Below are positions 63,918 through 64,000 of a stretch of 64,000 bases of DNA, piece after piece. The first letter of the stretch is position 1; each line of letters opens with the position of its first letter. This DNA comes from Natranaerobius trueperi (GTDB taxonomy: Bacteria; Bacillota; Natranaerobiia; Natranaerobiales; Natranaerobiaceae), in NCBI RefSeq assembly GCF_002216005.1, contig NZ_NIQC01000006.1:40842-104841 (forward strand). The letters are read 5' to 3'. The position numbers and the translations under genes are program-made. Below the pieces are notes generated by a model that saw only the letters and a program-made list of their open reading frames with translations, ran no database searches and was not told where the DNA came from.

Positions 63918-64000
63918 AAGTACCTCCTGCTAATATACGAGGTGTCGTCACTGAAGTCGACCCTTAACGACCCTTAATTAAAATAGCAGAGGAGGTACTT
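63918..64000. repeat. inverted repeat pair at the window edge
   Basis: AAGTACCTCCTGCT (63918-63931) and AGCAGAGGAGGTACTT (63985-64000) are inverted copies apart from a 2-base insertion. Between them is a direct 10-mer duplication CGACCCTTAA (63958-63977). The last base of the window is the end of the repeat, so what follows cannot be seen. It could be an IS end, a small non-autonomous element or a large hairpin. Confidence 0.55.

Overview
The window is a stretch of chromosome from an AT-rich, endospore-forming, flagellated member of the Firmicutes, most likely a clostridial (anaerobic) lineage. The evidence is gene order. sigD/fliA, a swrB-position gene, rpsB-tsf-pyrH-frr, uppS-cdsA-dxr-rseP-ispG, polC, rimP-nusA-rnpM-ylxQ-infB-rbfA-nrnA-truB-ribF, rpsO-pnp-ylxY-vanW-mlpA-dut, dpaA-dpaB-dapG-dapA, rnj-tepA-ylzJ, spoIIIE, rodZ-like, rimO and pgsA follow the order of the Bacillus subtilis sigD-to-pgsA region. 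A 2[4Fe-4S] ferredoxin, a RimO and a short EF-Ts fit a clostridial host. Highly acidic proteins make a halophile such as Natranaerobius possible, but that is a guess from memory of gene content, not something tested here.

Layout: 0-4 kb is the end of a flagellar/motility operon (sigD, fapA, three small genes). 4-13 kb holds translation (rpsB, tsf, frr), UMP kinase, ferredoxin, and undecaprenyl, phospholipid and MEP-isoprenoid synthesis. 13-24.6 kb holds PolC (lacking its proofreading exonuclease domain), the rimP-nusA-infB-rbfA transcription/translation cluster, truB, ribF and rpsO. 24.6-30.4 kb holds pnp, a degenerate NodB deacetylase, a VanW protein, an M16 peptidase and the 5' half of dut.

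30.42-47.13 kb is a 16.7 kb mobile element inserted inside dut, exactly at the codons for catalytic motif III of the host dUTPase. The 3' half of dut resumes immediately after the element. The element has 14-bp imperfect terminal inverted repeats and is flanked by 6-bp GATTCT/GATTCG copies. It carries tyrosine-recombinase genes at BOTH ends pointing inward: 881 aa + 556 aa + a 172-aa protein on the left, and 379 aa + a TnpC-like HTH/coiled-coil protein on the right. Its cargo is an OLD-family ATPase/TOPRIM nuclease and a complete type I restriction-modification system (hsdRMS). The third gene of the right-end recombinase operon is an intact, different dUTPase. The element therefore destroys an important housekeeping gene and brings its own replacement, whose motif III DNA no longer matches the insertion site. 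This is the most interesting system in the window.

47.3-61.1 kb returns to the chromosome: a stress protein, dipicolinate synthase (dpaAB) with aspartokinase and DapA feeding spore DPA and lysine/cell wall, RNase J, TepA, YlzJ, a Na/Pi-type transporter, SpoIIIE, a RodZ-like protein, RimO and PgsA. At 61.1-61.7 kb lies a decayed IS1182-type insertion sequence between two copies of a palindromic terminator. 61.7-63.8 kb carries a small membrane-anchored protein and an FtsH-like protease lacking the extracytoplasmic domain. The window ends in an unexplained inverted repeat. No rRNA, tRNA or CRISPR array was seen.
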